Assembly: GCA_900317105.1 (NCBI GenBank)
Contig: ONFP01000014.1
Span: forward strand, 1 to 35,978
Length of the DNA stretch: 35,978 bases
Source of the DNA: an uncultured Succinatimonas sp.
Lineage (GTDB): Bacteria > Pseudomonadota > Gammaproteobacteria > Enterobacterales > Succinivibrionaceae
Reading direction: 5' to 3'
Every line of letters starts with the position of its first letter. Positions within the stretch are counted from its first letter, which is position 1. The translations under genes were made by a program, and so were the position numbers. The notes below the pieces were generated by a model. That model searched no databases and was not told where the DNA came from. It was given only the letters and a program-made list of their open reading frames with translations. Shown piece by piece: positions 1-8,884 of this stretch.

Positions 1-384
1 GTTAAAGGTATGATGGCAAACCATAAGCTTTCCAGAGCAATCAGTGATGTTGGTTTCTACAATATCAAGGAAAAGCTTATCTACAAAATGGAGTATAAAT
101 GTAGGAATCTACAGGAAGTGGATAGATTTTATGCAAGTTCTAAGATCTGCAGTAAGTGTGGCGCACTGAAAAAAGATTTAACGCTCAAAGACAGAGTATA
201 TGAATGTCCTGAATGTGGATTGACAATAGATCGCGATCTGAACGCAGCGATTAATCTTAGACAAAAGATAAAAATCGTAGGGGAAGCTATCTCCGAACTG
301 AAGCCTGTAGAGCTGACGGCTCTGTTATCTGATTTAGCAATAAATGGGATAACAACCAGCAGTGTTGAAGCAGGAATTTGGTAA
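1..384 (+). CDS. tnpB: IS200/IS605-family RNA-guided nuclease/transposase-associated protein TnpB, C-terminal part (5' end outside window)
   Basis: The frame is open from base 1 (GTT AAA GGT ATG ATG), so the ATG at 10 is internal and the gene continues off the left edge. The visible ~127 residues are the C-terminus of an OrfB/TnpB protein. A CSKC...CPEC zinc ribbon (cysteines 47, 50, 66, 69 counted from the ATG at 10) is followed by DRDLNAAINL, which holds the last RuvC aspartate (about residue 76). TnpB family members are RNA-guided DNA nucleases encoded by IS200/IS605/IS607 elements. Only the 3' part is seen, so intactness and the presence of a tnpA partner are unknown. It converges on the truncated AAA-ATPase gene, leaving only 12 bp between the stops. 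Confidence 0.88.
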   Translation, partial: VKGMMANHKLSRAISDVGFYNIKEKLIYKMEYKCRNLQEVDRFYASSKICSKCGALKKDLTLKDRVYECPECGLTIDRDLNAAINLRQKIKIVGEAISELKPVELTALLSDLAINGITTSSVEAGIW

Positions 385-405
385 AAGCCTATAAATTTAT
401 AGCTT
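290..405 (+). ncRNA. Possible omega-RNA (TnpB guide RNA scaffold) over the 3' end of tnpB
   Basis: Known TnpB guide RNAs derive from the 3' end of tnpB and the element's right end. Here the last tnpB codons include a perfect hairpin (AGAGC 309-313, loop TGACG, GCTCT 319-323). A second AT-rich hairpin lies just after the stop (about 385-405). This is position plus secondary structure only; neither conservation nor transcription can be judged from one copy. Confidence 0.28.
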
Positions 406-1644
406 TTTATATATTTTTATAGGTTTTTGTAGATCCAAACTAGCGGAGTATATTCCTGGATAATTCTGATTGTCTTCAGTTATGTTTCTGAATTCTTTTC
501 TAATCTCTTCGTTAGGAATGTGAACAGCAAAAATTTTGTCGTTATCAATACCTTTTAGTTCTGAGTCAGGAACAATCGCTAGATAACCCAAATGAATCAG
601 AAGAGTTAAAACATCGTTCTTGGTTTCAAAGGTTGTCATATCATTGTGGAATTTTGCAGTATTTACAACAACCTCATTACCTGCAATAAGTTTTACAATC
701 TCGTCTCGAAGTCCTTCCATATTTAAATCAATATATCTGCGAAGACTCTCAAATGTTTCTGTCTGTGTCCAGTAACTAGAGAACTTTTTCCTTTGAATTG
801 CTTTTACAACAGAATTTGGATTATAAAGATGCAGTGATTCATCAAAAGAATAGCCGTCATACCATTTTTTCATGGTATTAACATCAATCTGGTATGTATC
901 GCAAAGATTGATAACTTCATCCTTTGTAAAGCCAATATATGATGCATATTCACCAGGATCAGTCATTGAATATTCATCAAACATATTAAGCGCACTGTGA
1001 GAACCGTATTTCTTGATTGGAAGAATACCTGTCATGTAGGCTAGAGCAACATAGCTCTGATCTTTTAGTAGGACTATTAGATAATCCAGGTATTTCTTTA
1101 TTCCTGTAGCATCAGTTTGCTTCTCTCGCAGGATGCAGTCCCATTCATCGATAATGAATACAAAACCTTTTTTGATCTGTTCGTTTCCATCATTTGATTG
1201 CTGATAGACACAGTCTAAAACATCGTAAAGTTCTGTAAATTTACTTACATCAATTGAAGGGTACTGTTCGCAGATTTCCTCTTTTATAAAGTTATTCAGA
1301 TCGTTCAGCATCTGATCAATATCATTTTTGGCTCTGGAGAGAAAACGCTGCATATTGATAAAGATGGTGTTGTATTGATTCAGGTGTTTCTTATATGAAT
1401 CTGATTTTGCTATTTTTAGGTTATCAAATAGAAAGGAACTGTCTGTATCTTTTGAATAATAGGCGCAGAGCATATTTGCAGTAACTGATTTTCCAAAGCG
1501 TCTTGGTCTGCTGATACAGATGTATTTCTGGGTGGTACTGATATTTTCATTTAGAATGGCAATGAGATCTGATTTATCAATGTATATCTTTGCATTTAAT
1601 GATTCTTGATATTTTTCAAATCCTGGATTTAAATATGAAGCCAT
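397..1644 (-). pseudogene. AAA-ATPase-like protein (PF09820 type), C-terminal nuclease domain missing
   Basis: The 415-residue protein resembles the large family of AAA-ATPase-like proteins common in gut anaerobes. It has a Walker A-like SRPRRFGKS (45-53) and a Walker B-like FVFIIDEWD (161-169), with the central DPGEYASYIGFTKDEV and YDGYSF segments typical of the family. Family members usually run past 500 residues and end in a DUF1703/PD-(D/E)XK nuclease-like domain. Here that domain is absent: after HIPNEEIRKEFRN (near residue 388) the sequence stops resembling the family and ends in Lys-rich codons read from AT-rich DNA beside tnpB. The start has a good Shine-Dalgarno (AGGAGA). The N-terminal ATPase half is intact and could still be made, but I read the gene as truncated by the adjacent insertion. 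Function of the family is not firmly known (defence or mobile-element roles are suspected). Confidence 0.75.
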
Positions 1645-1686
1645 TCCACTATCTCCTGCTTTTATTCTCTATTCTAGCAGATTCTT

Positions 1687-1702
1687 CTTGCTTATCAGCA
1701 AG
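1687..1702. repeat. Small hairpin between rpoN and the AAA-ATPase gene
   Basis: CTTGCT / AGCAAG form a perfect 6-bp stem with a 4-base loop. It lies in the 137-bp gap downstream of rpoN and upstream of the AAA-ATPase gene. No T-run follows on either strand, so it is not a convincing terminator. Confidence 0.3.
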
Positions 1703-1781
1703 CAGAGTATTGGGGCTTTAGATCTGGAGCCTTTAATATTATTCAAATTATGCTGAGAAAGAATAACTGCAAAAATAGCTC

Positions 1782-3380
1782 TTAGATCAGCTTCTTTCTC
1801 TGCGAGGATGATTCAATGCCTAAAGCCTCTCTGTATTTTGCTACAGTTCTTCTGGCAACATTCATTCCTTTCTCTAAAAGCAGTTCAGACAGTTTGCTGT
1901 CAGAGAGTGGCTTGCGAGGATTCTCACCTGCAATCAGATCTTTGATGAAGGACTTAACTGCAGTTGCGGAAGCGGCACCGCCGTCATCGGTTCCTACAGA
2001 GGAGGAGAAGAAGTACTTGAGTTCGAAGGTGCCCTTAGGGGTATAGATGTATTTTTCTGTAGTGATTCTGGAAATAGTGGACTCATGCATCTCAATTTCT
2101 GTTGCCACATCATTGAGAACCATTGGCTTCATTGCAGATGGTCCTTTGTCCATGAATTCAGTCTGGTGAGCAACAATACAGCGGGAAACCTTCAGTAGGG
2201 TCTCATTACGCTTTTCAAGGCTGGATATAAACCAGTTTGCCTCCTGCAGATGAGATTTAAAGAATTCCTTCTCCTGAACTGTTCTGGCCTGTTTTGAAAG
2301 CTGACTGTAGGCTTCGTTGATCCTGATGAGAGTATTGGCTGAGGAATTCAGTTCAGCTGTATAGTTGCCATCTGATGTCTTTACAACAATAACATCCGGA
2401 ATAACAAAATCGGTTTTTTTGGAAGGGGCAAAATTACCTGGTCTTGGGTTCAGCTTCTGCAGAACCGCAATGATTTCCTTAAGAACATTTTCCTTAATGG
2501 ACATCTTCTGACAGAGACTTCTGAAATCTCTGTTGGAAAGCAGATCTGAGTATTCTGAAATAACTTTGATGGCCAGATCTCTGTATGGGGTTGAGCTGTC
2601 CATTTCATGGAGCTGAATCAGCATACACTCGGCAGCATCTCTTGATGCCACTCCCAGCGGATCATAGTGCTGAACAAGCTTTAGAATTGCTTTGACATCA
2701 TCTAGAGTGGTTTCAGGATCATCTTTCTGCACTGAGCTTAGGATATCCTCAAGTGATTCGGTGATATAGCCTGAGTCATTGATTGCATCAATAATATTCA
2801 TGGCTATAAGCTTATCAGTTCCTTCAAGAGGGGACATCTCCAGCTGGAAAATCAGGTGGTCTCGTAAGGTTTCTGTGGTTTCACCCTCATAGATATCGTT
2901 GTTCTCTATGGCCAGGCCTTTGGAGCTCTTGTTGATATAGTCATCGTTACGGATTAGCTCATCTTCTTTAACAGAGGTGACGTTGTTTTCTTCAACAGCT
3001 GTATCCTCGTTTGAGGTACTCTGACTTTCTGATATGGATGAAGAATTGGAATCTCTGAAAGGATCGAAATTCTCGTCTCCATAATTGTCATGTTCAATCA
3101 TGGAGTCTGAGGTATTGCTTGCTGAGGAATCGTTGTCGAAGGGATCAAAGCCGTCGGAATCTGACTGCTCTTTTTCCTCAAGAGCTTCTAATGACTCGTC
3201 ATTTGAGTCAGAAGAGACTTTCTCTAAAAAGGGATTTTCTTCAAGAACCTGCTGAATTTCCTGCTCAAGCTCAATAGATGACAGCTGCAGCAGCTTGATA
3301 GCCTGTTGCAGTTGAGGCGTCATTGATAATGTCTGAGTCTGAGCTGTTCTTAATTGCAGCGCGTTTCTTATTCCTGCCAT
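1782..3380 (-). CDS. rpoN: RNA polymerase sigma-54 factor
   Basis: The 532-residue protein has the standard sigma-54 layout. Region I is glutamine-rich (QTLSMTPQLQQAIKLLQLS near the N-terminus). Region II is long and acidic, Asp/Glu/Ser-rich, about residues 55-150. A core-binding domain and an HTH follow (VATEIEMHESTISRIT), and the RpoN box ARRTVAKYRE is at about 509-518. It directs transcription from -24/-12 promoters with enhancer-binding ATPases. It is last in the kdsC-lptCAB-rpoN run, 17 bp after lptB, with AAGGGA before the ATG. In E. coli rpoN is followed by hpf-ptsN-rapZ; here it is followed by accessory DNA. Region II is somewhat longer than in E. coli (total 477 there). Confidence 0.97.
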   Translation of the reverse strand: MAGIRNALQLRTAQTQTLSMTPQLQQAIKLLQLSSIELEQEIQQVLEENPFLEKVSSDSNDESLEALEEKEQSDSDGFDPFDNDSSASNTSDSMIEHDNYGDENFDPFRDSNSSSISESQSTSNEDTAVEENNVTSVKEDELIRNDDYINKSSKGLAIENNDIYEGETTETLRDHLIFQLEMSPLEGTDKLIAMNIIDAINDSGYITESLEDILSSVQKDDPETTLDDVKAILKLVQHYDPLGVASRDAAECMLIQLHEMDSSTPYRDLAIKVISEYSDLLSNRDFRSLCQKMSIKENVLKEIIAVLQKLNPRPGNFAPSKKTDFVIPDVIVVKTSDGNYTAELNSSANTLIRINEAYSQLSKQARTVQEKEFFKSHLQEANWFISSLEKRNETLLKVSRCIVAHQTEFMDKGPSAMKPMVLNDVATEIEMHESTISRITTEKYIYTPKGTFELKYFFSSSVGTDDGGAASATAVKSFIKDLIAGENPRKPLSDSKLSELLLEKGMNVARRTVAKYREALGIESSSQRKKLI

Positions 3381-3397
3381 AAATCCCTTATGTTTTA

Positions 3398-4123
3398 TTA
3401 CATTGAGAAGTCTTTTCCTAGATATACATCCTTTACTTTTGTGTTGCTTAGAACTTCGTCCGCAGTACCCTGCGCGATAATCTGTCCTGCATTAACTATA
3501 TATGATTTTTCACAAACATCCAAAGTTTCACGGACATTATGATCTGTAATTAAGATGCCGATCCCTCTATTTCTCAAATGAAGGATAATCTCTTTAATAT
3601 CGTTAACTGAAATAGGATCAACACCTGCAAAAGGCTCATCCAGCAGAATGAATTTAGGATCAGCGGCCAGAGCTCTGGCGATTTCAACACGGCGTCTCTC
3701 TCCACCAGACAGGGACATACCGGAATTGTCTCTTAGTCTTGCAATGTTGAATTCTTCTAGCAGCTCATTAACCTTTTCTTCACGCTGAGCCTTTGTCAGA
3801 TTAGGTACAAGCTCCATAACGCCCATCAGGTTCTGATAAACAGTAAGCTTTCTGAAGATGGAGTTTTCCTGTGGAAGATAGCCAAGACCGGCTCTGGCTC
3901 TGGCATGCATAGGCAGAGAGGTAATATCCTTGCCGTCGAGAATGATGTTTCCGCCTTCAGAGGAAACAATACCAACAATCATGTAGAAGGATGTTGTTTT
4001 TCCTGCTCCGTTAGGACCTAAAAGGCCAACGATAGAACCGCTCTCAACATCTAGGCTGACATCTGAAACAACAGTTCTTTTCTTATAGGTTTTCTTTAAA
4101 TGTAAAGCCTGTAATATACTCAT
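3398..4123 (-). CDS. lptB: LPS export ABC transporter ATP-binding protein LptB
   Basis: The 241-residue ABC ATPase powers extraction of lipopolysaccharide from the inner membrane by the LptB2FGC complex. Walker A is GPNGAGKTT (36-44), the signature LSGGERRR starts at 138, and Walker [13 protein letters not shown] at 159-170 is followed by the H-loop region [10 protein letters not shown]. The length and the C-terminal VYLGKDF segment match E. coli LptB. It lies 18 bp downstream of lptA and 17 bp upstream of rpoN, so the genes are probably co-transcribed. The start is supported by GGAA about 8 bases upstream. Confidence 0.97.
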   Translation of the reverse strand: MSILQALHLKKTYKKRTVVSDVSLDVESGSIVGLLGPNGAGKTTSFYMIVGIVSSEGGNIILDGKDITSLPMHARARAGLGYLPQENSIFRKLTVYQNLMGVMELVPNLTKAQREEKVNELLEEFNIARLRDNSGMSLSGGERRRVEIARALAADPKFILLDEPFAGVDPISVNDIKEIILHLRNRGIGILITDHNVRETLDVCEKSYIVNAGQIIAQGTADEVLSNTKVKDVYLGKDFSM

Positions 4124-4141
4124 TCTTATTTCCGGTAGGTA

Positions 4142-4660
4142 TTATTTTTTCAGTTCCTGAGGCAGGAATGTGCTCTGTACTCTTCCGCCCTGGCTGTTTT
4201 CATTTGATGCTTTTAACTGTCTTGTTACAGTATTGTACTCAATTCTCTCGCCATCAACATGAGAGTTGTCTTGCCAGATTGTAGCTCTACCGATAAGGAT
4301 CAGCAGATTCTTCTCTGGCAAATACTGAATAATTGATGACTGAGAGTGAACCAGCTTGCCGTCATCCTGGAGCTGTTTAAAGGTCGCAGGTTTGCCGTAG
4401 GCTTTAACTTCCTGGAGTTCACCCTTACTGTTTCTGGATAACTCAGCCTTATCAGCATGCAGTTCCATACTGCCCTGAGTGGCAACTACATCCTTGATAA
4501 AAATAGCTTTGTTGGATTCAAAATCTGCAATCTGCTCCTTTGAGATAATATTCAAAGGCTGCTCAGTATCGTCCTTTAATGCATATGCGCTTTGTGATGC
4601 AAGGGCTATCATCAGTAGAACTAACTTAGTCTTTCTTGCTCTTTGGATAATATGTAGCAT
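4142..4660 (-). CDS. lptA: Periplasmic LPS transport protein LptA
   Basis: The 172-residue protein has a signal peptide: an Arg/Lys-rich n-region, a LVLLMIALASQ core, and probable cleavage after SAYA near residue 27. An OstA/LptA-type beta-jellyroll domain follows (ISKEQIADFESNKAIFIKDV, ATQGSMELHADKAEL). LptA forms the periplasmic bridge that carries LPS from LptC to LptD. The gene overlaps the 3' end of lptC by 35 bp, which fits translational coupling. An AAGGGA Shine-Dalgarno precedes the ATG by seven bases. Order and size agree with the standard lptCAB cluster. Confidence 0.93.
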   Translation of the reverse strand: MLHIIQRARKTKLVLLMIALASQSAYALKDDTEQPLNIISKEQIADFESNKAIFIKDVVATQGSMELHADKAELSRNSKGELQEVKAYGKPATFKQLQDDGKLVHSQSSIIQYLPEKNLLILIGRATIWQDNSHVDGERIEYNTVTRQLKASNENSQGGRVQSTFLPQELKK

Positions 4661-5204
4661 GTGGTTTTCCCTTATAACTCATCACATTATTTGATAGATT
4701 GAATTTAAAATTGGTGCCTTCGGTCTGGAACACATGTCCGTAAATGGTTACAAGATCTTTGGAGGTTACTTCATCAGTTGCAAAGCTGTAGACAAGATTA
4801 TCTGCAGTTGCCTTGTCGATGACTGCATCCTTAAAACCAGGATAGATGACTACATCGCCATTTACAATGGCGTAGTCATTGGACTTCATTTTGCCTTTCT
4901 GGCCCTTAAGATGCCAGATATTAGGATTGTCAGCATCCTTGTAGTTGTAAGCTGTGATCAGCGGATCATCAAAATGGTACATATTTCCCTGATCGTAGAA
5001 TTCTGTTCTGCTTGCAATCATGGTTCTGGTTATTTTTCCTGTTTTATCAAACAGGGTTCCGTTAGAGTCTGTTGCAATAAATGTAGGCAGCCCAGACATA
5101 TCCTTAACTTCCTGTGTTTTTAAAGTTAAGGTATAAAGGTAAATGGCTGACGATATGAAAGCAAAAAGTACCGTAATCAGTATCGATTTTTTAGTAACGT
5201 TCAT
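4626..5204 (-). CDS. lptC: LPS export protein LptC
   Basis: The 192-residue bitopic inner-membrane protein has one N-terminal transmembrane helix (about residues 8-27, SILITVLFAFISSAIYLYTL) and a periplasmic LptC/OstA-like domain. It links the LptB2FG transporter to LptA. Sequence conservation in this family is low, so the call rests on the fold pattern, size (E. coli 191 residues) and position between kdsC and lptA. The 5' end overlaps kdsC by 14 bp and the 3' end overlaps lptA by 35 bp. A GGTGGA motif precedes the ATG. Confidence 0.92.
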   Translation of the reverse strand: MNVTKKSILITVLFAFISSAIYLYTLTLKTQEVKDMSGLPTFIATDSNGTLFDKTGKITRTMIASRTEFYDQGNMYHFDDPLITAYNYKDADNPNIWHLKGQKGKMKSNDYAIVNGDVVIYPGFKDAVIDKATADNLVYSFATDEVTSKDLVTIYGHVFQTEGTNFKFNLSNNVMSYKGKPHATYYPKSKKD

Positions 5205-5763
5205 CTACAAATCCACCATCCGGATTCAGGATCCCCTTTGACATTAAAATCAGATCGCACAGTTCTCTTACTGCACCATAGCCTGCATTACAGGTAGTTA
5301 TATAATCAACCTGTGATTTGATGAAAGGATGGGCATCATGGGGACAGACACTTAAACCGGCAATTCTGAACATTGGCATATCATTGAGATCATCTCCGAT
5401 GCATACTGCCTCATCCGGAGATATATTCAGTTTTTCACATAAATTTGTCAGGGCAGTGTTTTTTGATTTCTCTCCCTGAATGATGTGCTGAACCTTGAGA
5501 TCCTGCATGCGTCTTGCAGTCAGATTTGCCTCTCTGCCGGTGATAACTGCACACTCGATTCCTTCTTTAACCAAAGTATGGATTCCAAAACCGTCCTTAG
5601 TATTAAATCTTTTTAACTCTAGATTTTCATTGTCATAGATAATGCCGCCGTCAGTTATGGTTCCGTCCACATCAAATGCCAAAAGCTTGATGGTTGACAG
5701 ACGGGTCAGAAATTCTGCGTCAACTTTTCCATAGCAGGTATTAACGGTAGTAACTTTTTTCAT
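5191..5763 (-). CDS. kdsC: 3-deoxy-D-manno-octulosonate 8-phosphate phosphatase KdsC
   Basis: HAD-superfamily phosphatase that removes the phosphate from KDO-8-P to give KDO for LPS inner core synthesis. The nucleophile motif FDVDGTITDG (DVDGT at 31-35) and the C-terminal GDDLNDMPMF (123-128) are intact, and the protein lacks a large cap domain, as in KdsC. I chose the ATG at 5763 (190 residues): CCGGAA lies about 7 bases upstream and the length fits the family. An upstream in-frame ATG at 5796 would add 11 residues with no clear ribosome site. kdsD, which precedes kdsC in E. coli, is not in this window. The gene heads the kdsC-lptCAB-rpoN run. Confidence 0.95.
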   Translation of the reverse strand: MKKVTTVNTCYGKVDAEFLTRLSTIKLLAFDVDGTITDGGIIYDNENLELKRFNTKDGFGIHTLVKEGIECAVITGREANLTARRMQDLKVQHIIQGEKSKNTALTNLCEKLNISPDEAVCIGDDLNDMPMFRIAGLSVCPHDAHPFIKSQVDYITTCNAGYGAVRELCDLILMSKGILNPDGGFVDERY

Positions 5764-5796
5764 ATTATTCCGGTATTTTCTTTGGATAAAAATCAT

Positions 5797-6099
5797 CCAG
5801 ATGTAAAAATAAACTCAGTACATTTTTCAATGTACCAACTTTAAGTTTAATTGATAAATTAAAGACTAGAAAAAACATGCGTAATTATAACAACTATTAA
5901 TGTGATTTTGCGACCAACAATATTCATATTGTTGTCTCTATATATGGACAATTTCGCCTATACTGAATTTATGTGCCTTATTAATTTGGTACAATGCAGG
6001 TATCATAAGAGATTAATTTTGAGTATTTTTATCGGGTATCTGTTTTTTACCTATACTCTGATTAAATTCTCTGTTATCCGTATATAAAAAAAATTAAAT
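5797..6099. promoter_or_regulatory. Divergent kdsC/mlaF intergenic region with overlapping inverted repeats
   Basis: About 300 bp of AT-rich DNA separates the divergent kdsC and mlaF genes and must hold promoters for both. A perfect 9-bp inverted repeat (CAACAATAT, TC spacer, ATATTGTTG) lies at 5915-5934. It overlaps a second pair, TTGTC (5932-5936) and GACAA (5947-5951). TATACT boxes occur at 5959-5964 and 6052-6057, but neither has a well-placed -35. A short open frame at 5902-6087 has no Shine-Dalgarno or recognisable protein and is not called. Confidence 0.4.
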
Positions 6100-6105
6100 G
6101 TGTTT

Positions 6106-6912
6106 ATGAGTGAAATCCTAAACGAAGATAGTCTTATTAAAGTTAATAACGTATCTTTCTCGTATGCCAGTAAGCAGATTTACAAGAATCTGTCGCTGAA
6201 TATCCCTAAAGGAAAAATTACAGCGATTCTCGGACCTTCAGGTACTGGTAAAACTACGATCCTAAGACTGATAGGTGCACAGCTTGTCCCAGATGAGGGG
6301 ACAATCGAATTTGACGGCATCAACGTTCATTCACTGAAAAGAAATGAGCTTTATGAACTCAGAAAAAGAATGAGTATGCTTTTTCAGAGCGGAGCTCTGT
6401 TTTCAGATATGAATGTTTTTGACAATGTCGCTTTTCCTATCAGAGAACACACAGCTCTTCCTGAAGAGTTGATTCATGATGTAGTTTTAATGAATCTTGA
6501 GGCCGTAGGAATGAGAGCTGCTGCCTATCTGTACCCTTCAGAGCTTTCAGGCGGTATGGCACGACGTGCCGCACTTGCCCGTTCTATTGCTCTGGATCCT
6601 GATCTCATCATGTATGATGAGCCTTTTGTTGGTCAGGATCCTATTACCAAAGGCGTACTGGTTAAGCTTATTGCTGATATCAACAAATCCTTAGGCAAAA
6701 CTTCAGTTGTTGTAACACACGATGTGAAAGAGATACTCGAAGTTGCCCACTATGTCTATATTCTTTCGGAAGGTTCGGTTTTAGGAAGCGGAACTCCACA
6801 GGAGATTGTAAACAGCAGTGATCCTAGAGTTATTCAGTTTATTCAGGGCGATTTTGATGGTCCTTATGCTTTTAAACTAAAAGGCTCTCAGAATTATATC
6901 GAGGAGCTGTAA
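6106..6912 (+). CDS. mlaF: Phospholipid transport ABC ATPase MlaF
   Basis: ABC ATPase of the MlaFEDB complex, which moves phospholipids between the outer and inner membranes to keep outer-membrane asymmetry. Numbered from the ATG at 6106: Walker [10 protein letters not shown] (43-51), signature LSGGMARR (147-154), Walker [14 protein letters not shown] (167-179). The LSGGM form and PFVGQDP are typical of MlaF/Ttg2A. Translation could also begin at the in-frame GTG at 6100; neither start has a strong ribosome site. It is the first gene of mlaFEDCB-darP and overlaps mlaE by one base. Confidence 0.95.
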   Translation: MSEILNEDSLIKVNNVSFSYASKQIYKNLSLNIPKGKITAILGPSGTGKTTILRLIGAQLVPDEGTIEFDGINVHSLKRNELYELRKRMSMLFQSGALFSDMNVFDNVAFPIREHTALPEELIHDVVLMNLEAVGMRAAAYLYPSELSGGMARRAALARSIALDPDLIMYDEPFVGQDPITKGVLVKLIADINKSLGKTSVVVTHDVKEILEVAHYVYILSEGSVLGSGTPQEIVNSSDPRVIQFIQGDFDGPYAFKLKGSQNYIEEL

Positions 6913-7685
6913 TGTTAGAATTATTTGGTATTTTAGGAAGATATGCGTTGAAAAAGATCTCCTCTTTAGGGAGATCTACAATCATTTTTCTTCATTCAAT
7001 CATAGCGATACCTAACCTAAAAAAATCATTTCCTTTACTGATAAACCAGATTTATTTTGTTGGTGTTCAGTCCATCATTATCATTCTGGTTTCAGGACTG
7101 TTTATCGGAATGGTTTTAGGTCTGCAGGGCTTTAATATCTTAAAGGATTTTATGGCTACAGGTTCTCTGGGAACCCTTGTGGCTCTGTCTATCATCAGAG
7201 AGCTTGGCCCTGTGGTTACCGCACTGCTGTACGCAGGTAGAGCAGGTTCTGCACTGACAGCTGAAATTGGTCAGTTAAAGGCTTCTGAGCAGCTTTCAGC
7301 CATGGAAATGATGGCGGTTGATCCTCTCAGACGAATCATTGCTCCAAGATTCTGGGCCGGTCTTATCAGTATGCCTATTCTCTCGTTGCTTTTCTGTCTT
7401 ATCGGTATATATGGCGGAAAGCTTGTTGGTGTTGACTGGCTTGGTATTGACGATGGTATTTTCTGGTCAGGTATGCAGGCCAGCGTCGATCTTACAGAGG
7501 ATCTGGTTCCAATGATTATCAAAGCTGCAGTCTTTGGTTTTGTCTGTACCTGGATTGCTCTTTTCAACGGTTATGACTGCCGTCCAACTTCTGAGGGTAT
7601 CAGTAGAGCTACCACCGCTACAGTTGTGCAGTCATCATTAGCGGTTTTAGGTCTGGATTTTATTCTTACAGCATTAATGTTCTAG
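6912..7685 (+). CDS. mlaE: Phospholipid transport permease MlaE
   Basis: The 257-residue MlaE/YrbE permease has several hydrophobic helices (for example residues 50-75, 150-175 and 200-220). It carries the family's conserved central stretch [20 protein letters not shown] and [19 protein letters not shown]. It forms the membrane dimer of the MlaFEDB complex. The ATG shares its A with the mlaF stop (TAATG), and GAGGAG lies just upstream, so it is translationally coupled to mlaF. Length matches E. coli MlaE (260). Confidence 0.95.
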   Translation: MLELFGILGRYALKKISSLGRSTIIFLHSIIAIPNLKKSFPLLINQIYFVGVQSIIIILVSGLFIGMVLGLQGFNILKDFMATGSLGTLVALSIIRELGPVVTALLYAGRAGSALTAEIGQLKASEQLSAMEMMAVDPLRRIIAPRFWAGLISMPILSLLFCLIGIYGGKLVGVDWLGIDDGIFWSGMQASVDLTEDLVPMIIKAAVFGFVCTWIALFNGYDCRPTSEGISRATTATVVQSSLAVLGLDFILTALMF

Positions 7686-7698
7686 TAGGTAATTAGTA

Positions 7699-8238
7699 AT
7701 GAAATATTTAAAAACAGAAATCATGGTTGGCATTTTCATGCTGTTAGGCATTATCGCTGCATGTGTTCTTGCTCTGCAGGTTGCAGGTCTGGTATTAAAT
7801 TCCAAAGCAGAACTGTATACAGTCTATGCCAAGTTTGAGAATATCGGTTCATTAAGATTACGTGCTCCTGTCAGAATCGGCGGTGTTGCCATCGGCAGAG
7901 TTACCGCCATCAATCTTGATGGTGAGAGTCTGACTCCGGTTGTAAGTATCGGTATCGAGAAAAAATTTGATAAAATCTCCAGCGAATCAAAAGCCAGCAT
8001 TCAGACCTCTGGTATTATCGGTGAGCAGTATATTGCCATTACTCCAGGCTTCTATGATGAGGATCTTGGAACCACCTATCTTAAGAATGGTGATTACATC
8101 ACCGACACCGGTTCAGCTGTCGTGCTTGAGGATCTGATTTCAAAGTTTTTATTTAATTCCTCACAGGATGCCGAAAAATCAAAGGCTAGTGCTGCAGAGA
8201 CAACCACAGATTCAAACACTGATTCAACTAAGGAATAG
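7699..8238 (+). CDS. mlaD: MCE-domain phospholipid-binding protein MlaD
   Basis: The 179-residue protein has one N-terminal transmembrane helix (about 7-30) and one MCE domain (about 38-115, including SLRLRAPVRIGGVAIGRV and SGIIGEQYIAITPG). A Ser/Thr/Asp-rich tail follows. MlaD forms the hexameric periplasmic ring on MlaFE that passes lipid to or from MlaC. It starts 13 bp after mlaE. Size and order agree with the E. coli operon (183 residues). Confidence 0.94.
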   Translation: MKYLKTEIMVGIFMLLGIIAACVLALQVAGLVLNSKAELYTVYAKFENIGSLRLRAPVRIGGVAIGRVTAINLDGESLTPVVSIGIEKKFDKISSESKASIQTSGIIGEQYIAITPGFYDEDLGTTYLKNGDYITDTGSAVVLEDLISKFLFNSSQDAEKSKASAAETTTDSNTDSTKE

Positions 8239-8250
8239 GGTAGTTTTACT

Positions 8251-8865
8251 ATGAAAAAGATTATTGCGCTTTTATCAGCTTTTATCGTTCTTATGTTCAG
8301 TTTCACCGCTCAGGCAAATTTTGACATGAGCAATCCTTATCAGCTGGCAAATGATGTTGCTGTAAATACCGTCAAGGAAATTAAAGCCAACAAGGATAAG
8401 ATTTCTGACAATGCTGTTTCCGAGAAGATCATTCAGGATAATCTGTTCCCTTATATCGACATCAAATATGCAGCCTACAAGGTAATGGGAACCTCTCTTA
8501 AGACTCTTTCCAAGGAAGACAGAGAGAAGTTTACCAATGCATTTGAAAAATACATGAAACAGAGCTTTGTTTCAGTTCTTTCAAAGTACACCAATCAGGA
8601 AATTGTTCCTTCAGAGGTAAAGAGTGTTCCTGAAAGTGAGTCTCTGGTTTCTGTAAAGATGATTATCAGAGAGAGCGGTAAAAAGGATTTAGAGCTGGTT
8701 CTGAAGATGCGCAAGAATTCAAAGACCGGTGAGTGGAAGGCCTTTGATCTTATCGGCGAGAACATTTCCATGCTGGATGCCAAGGTTTCAGAGATTTCTC
8801 CAATCATTAAGAATCAGGGCGTAGATGCAGCCATTGCAAAACTGAATTCAACAGATAACAAATAA
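8251..8865 (+). CDS. mlaC: Periplasmic phospholipid shuttle protein MlaC
   Basis: The 204-residue protein has a clear signal peptide (MKKIIALLSAFIVLMFSFTA, cleavage after AQA near residue 23). The MlaC/Ttg2D fold follows: IQDNLFPYIDIKYAAYKVMG, LSKEDREKFTNAFEKYM, then the FDLIGENISML segment. It ferries phospholipid between the outer-membrane MlaA-porin complex and the inner-membrane MlaFEDB complex. It lies 12 bp after mlaD and 19 bp before mlaB. mlaA is not in the window. Confidence 0.94.
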   Translation: MKKIIALLSAFIVLMFSFTAQANFDMSNPYQLANDVAVNTVKEIKANKDKISDNAVSEKIIQDNLFPYIDIKYAAYKVMGTSLKTLSKEDREKFTNAFEKYMKQSFVSVLSKYTNQEIVPSEVKSVPESESLVSVKMIIRESGKKDLELVLKMRKNSKTGEWKAFDLIGENISMLDAKVSEISPIIKNQGVDAAIAKLNSTDNK

Positions 8866-8884
8866 GCAGAGTTCCTGGTGGGTT

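Larger units (their letters stand above)
1..480 (+). mobile_element. Right part of an IS200/IS605-type element (partial; right boundary uncertain)
   Basis: The element is inferred from the tnpB C-terminus plus its AT-rich 3' flank. The flank contains a TATAAATTTATA palindrome with AAGC/GCTT arms (about 385-405) and a T-rich tail. The neighbouring AAA-ATPase gene loses recognisable family sequence at roughly position 480, and its last ~27 codons read through this AT-rich flank. That places the element's right end somewhere between 400 and 480. No target duplication is expected for this family, so the edge cannot be fixed from one side. The left end lies outside the window. Confidence 0.5.

Noticed and set aside
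5902-6087. 61-codon open frame between kdsC and mlaF
   Set aside because: No ribosome site, AT-driven composition (Ile/Leu/Tyr/Phe-rich) and overlap with probable promoter palindromes; no recognisable protein.
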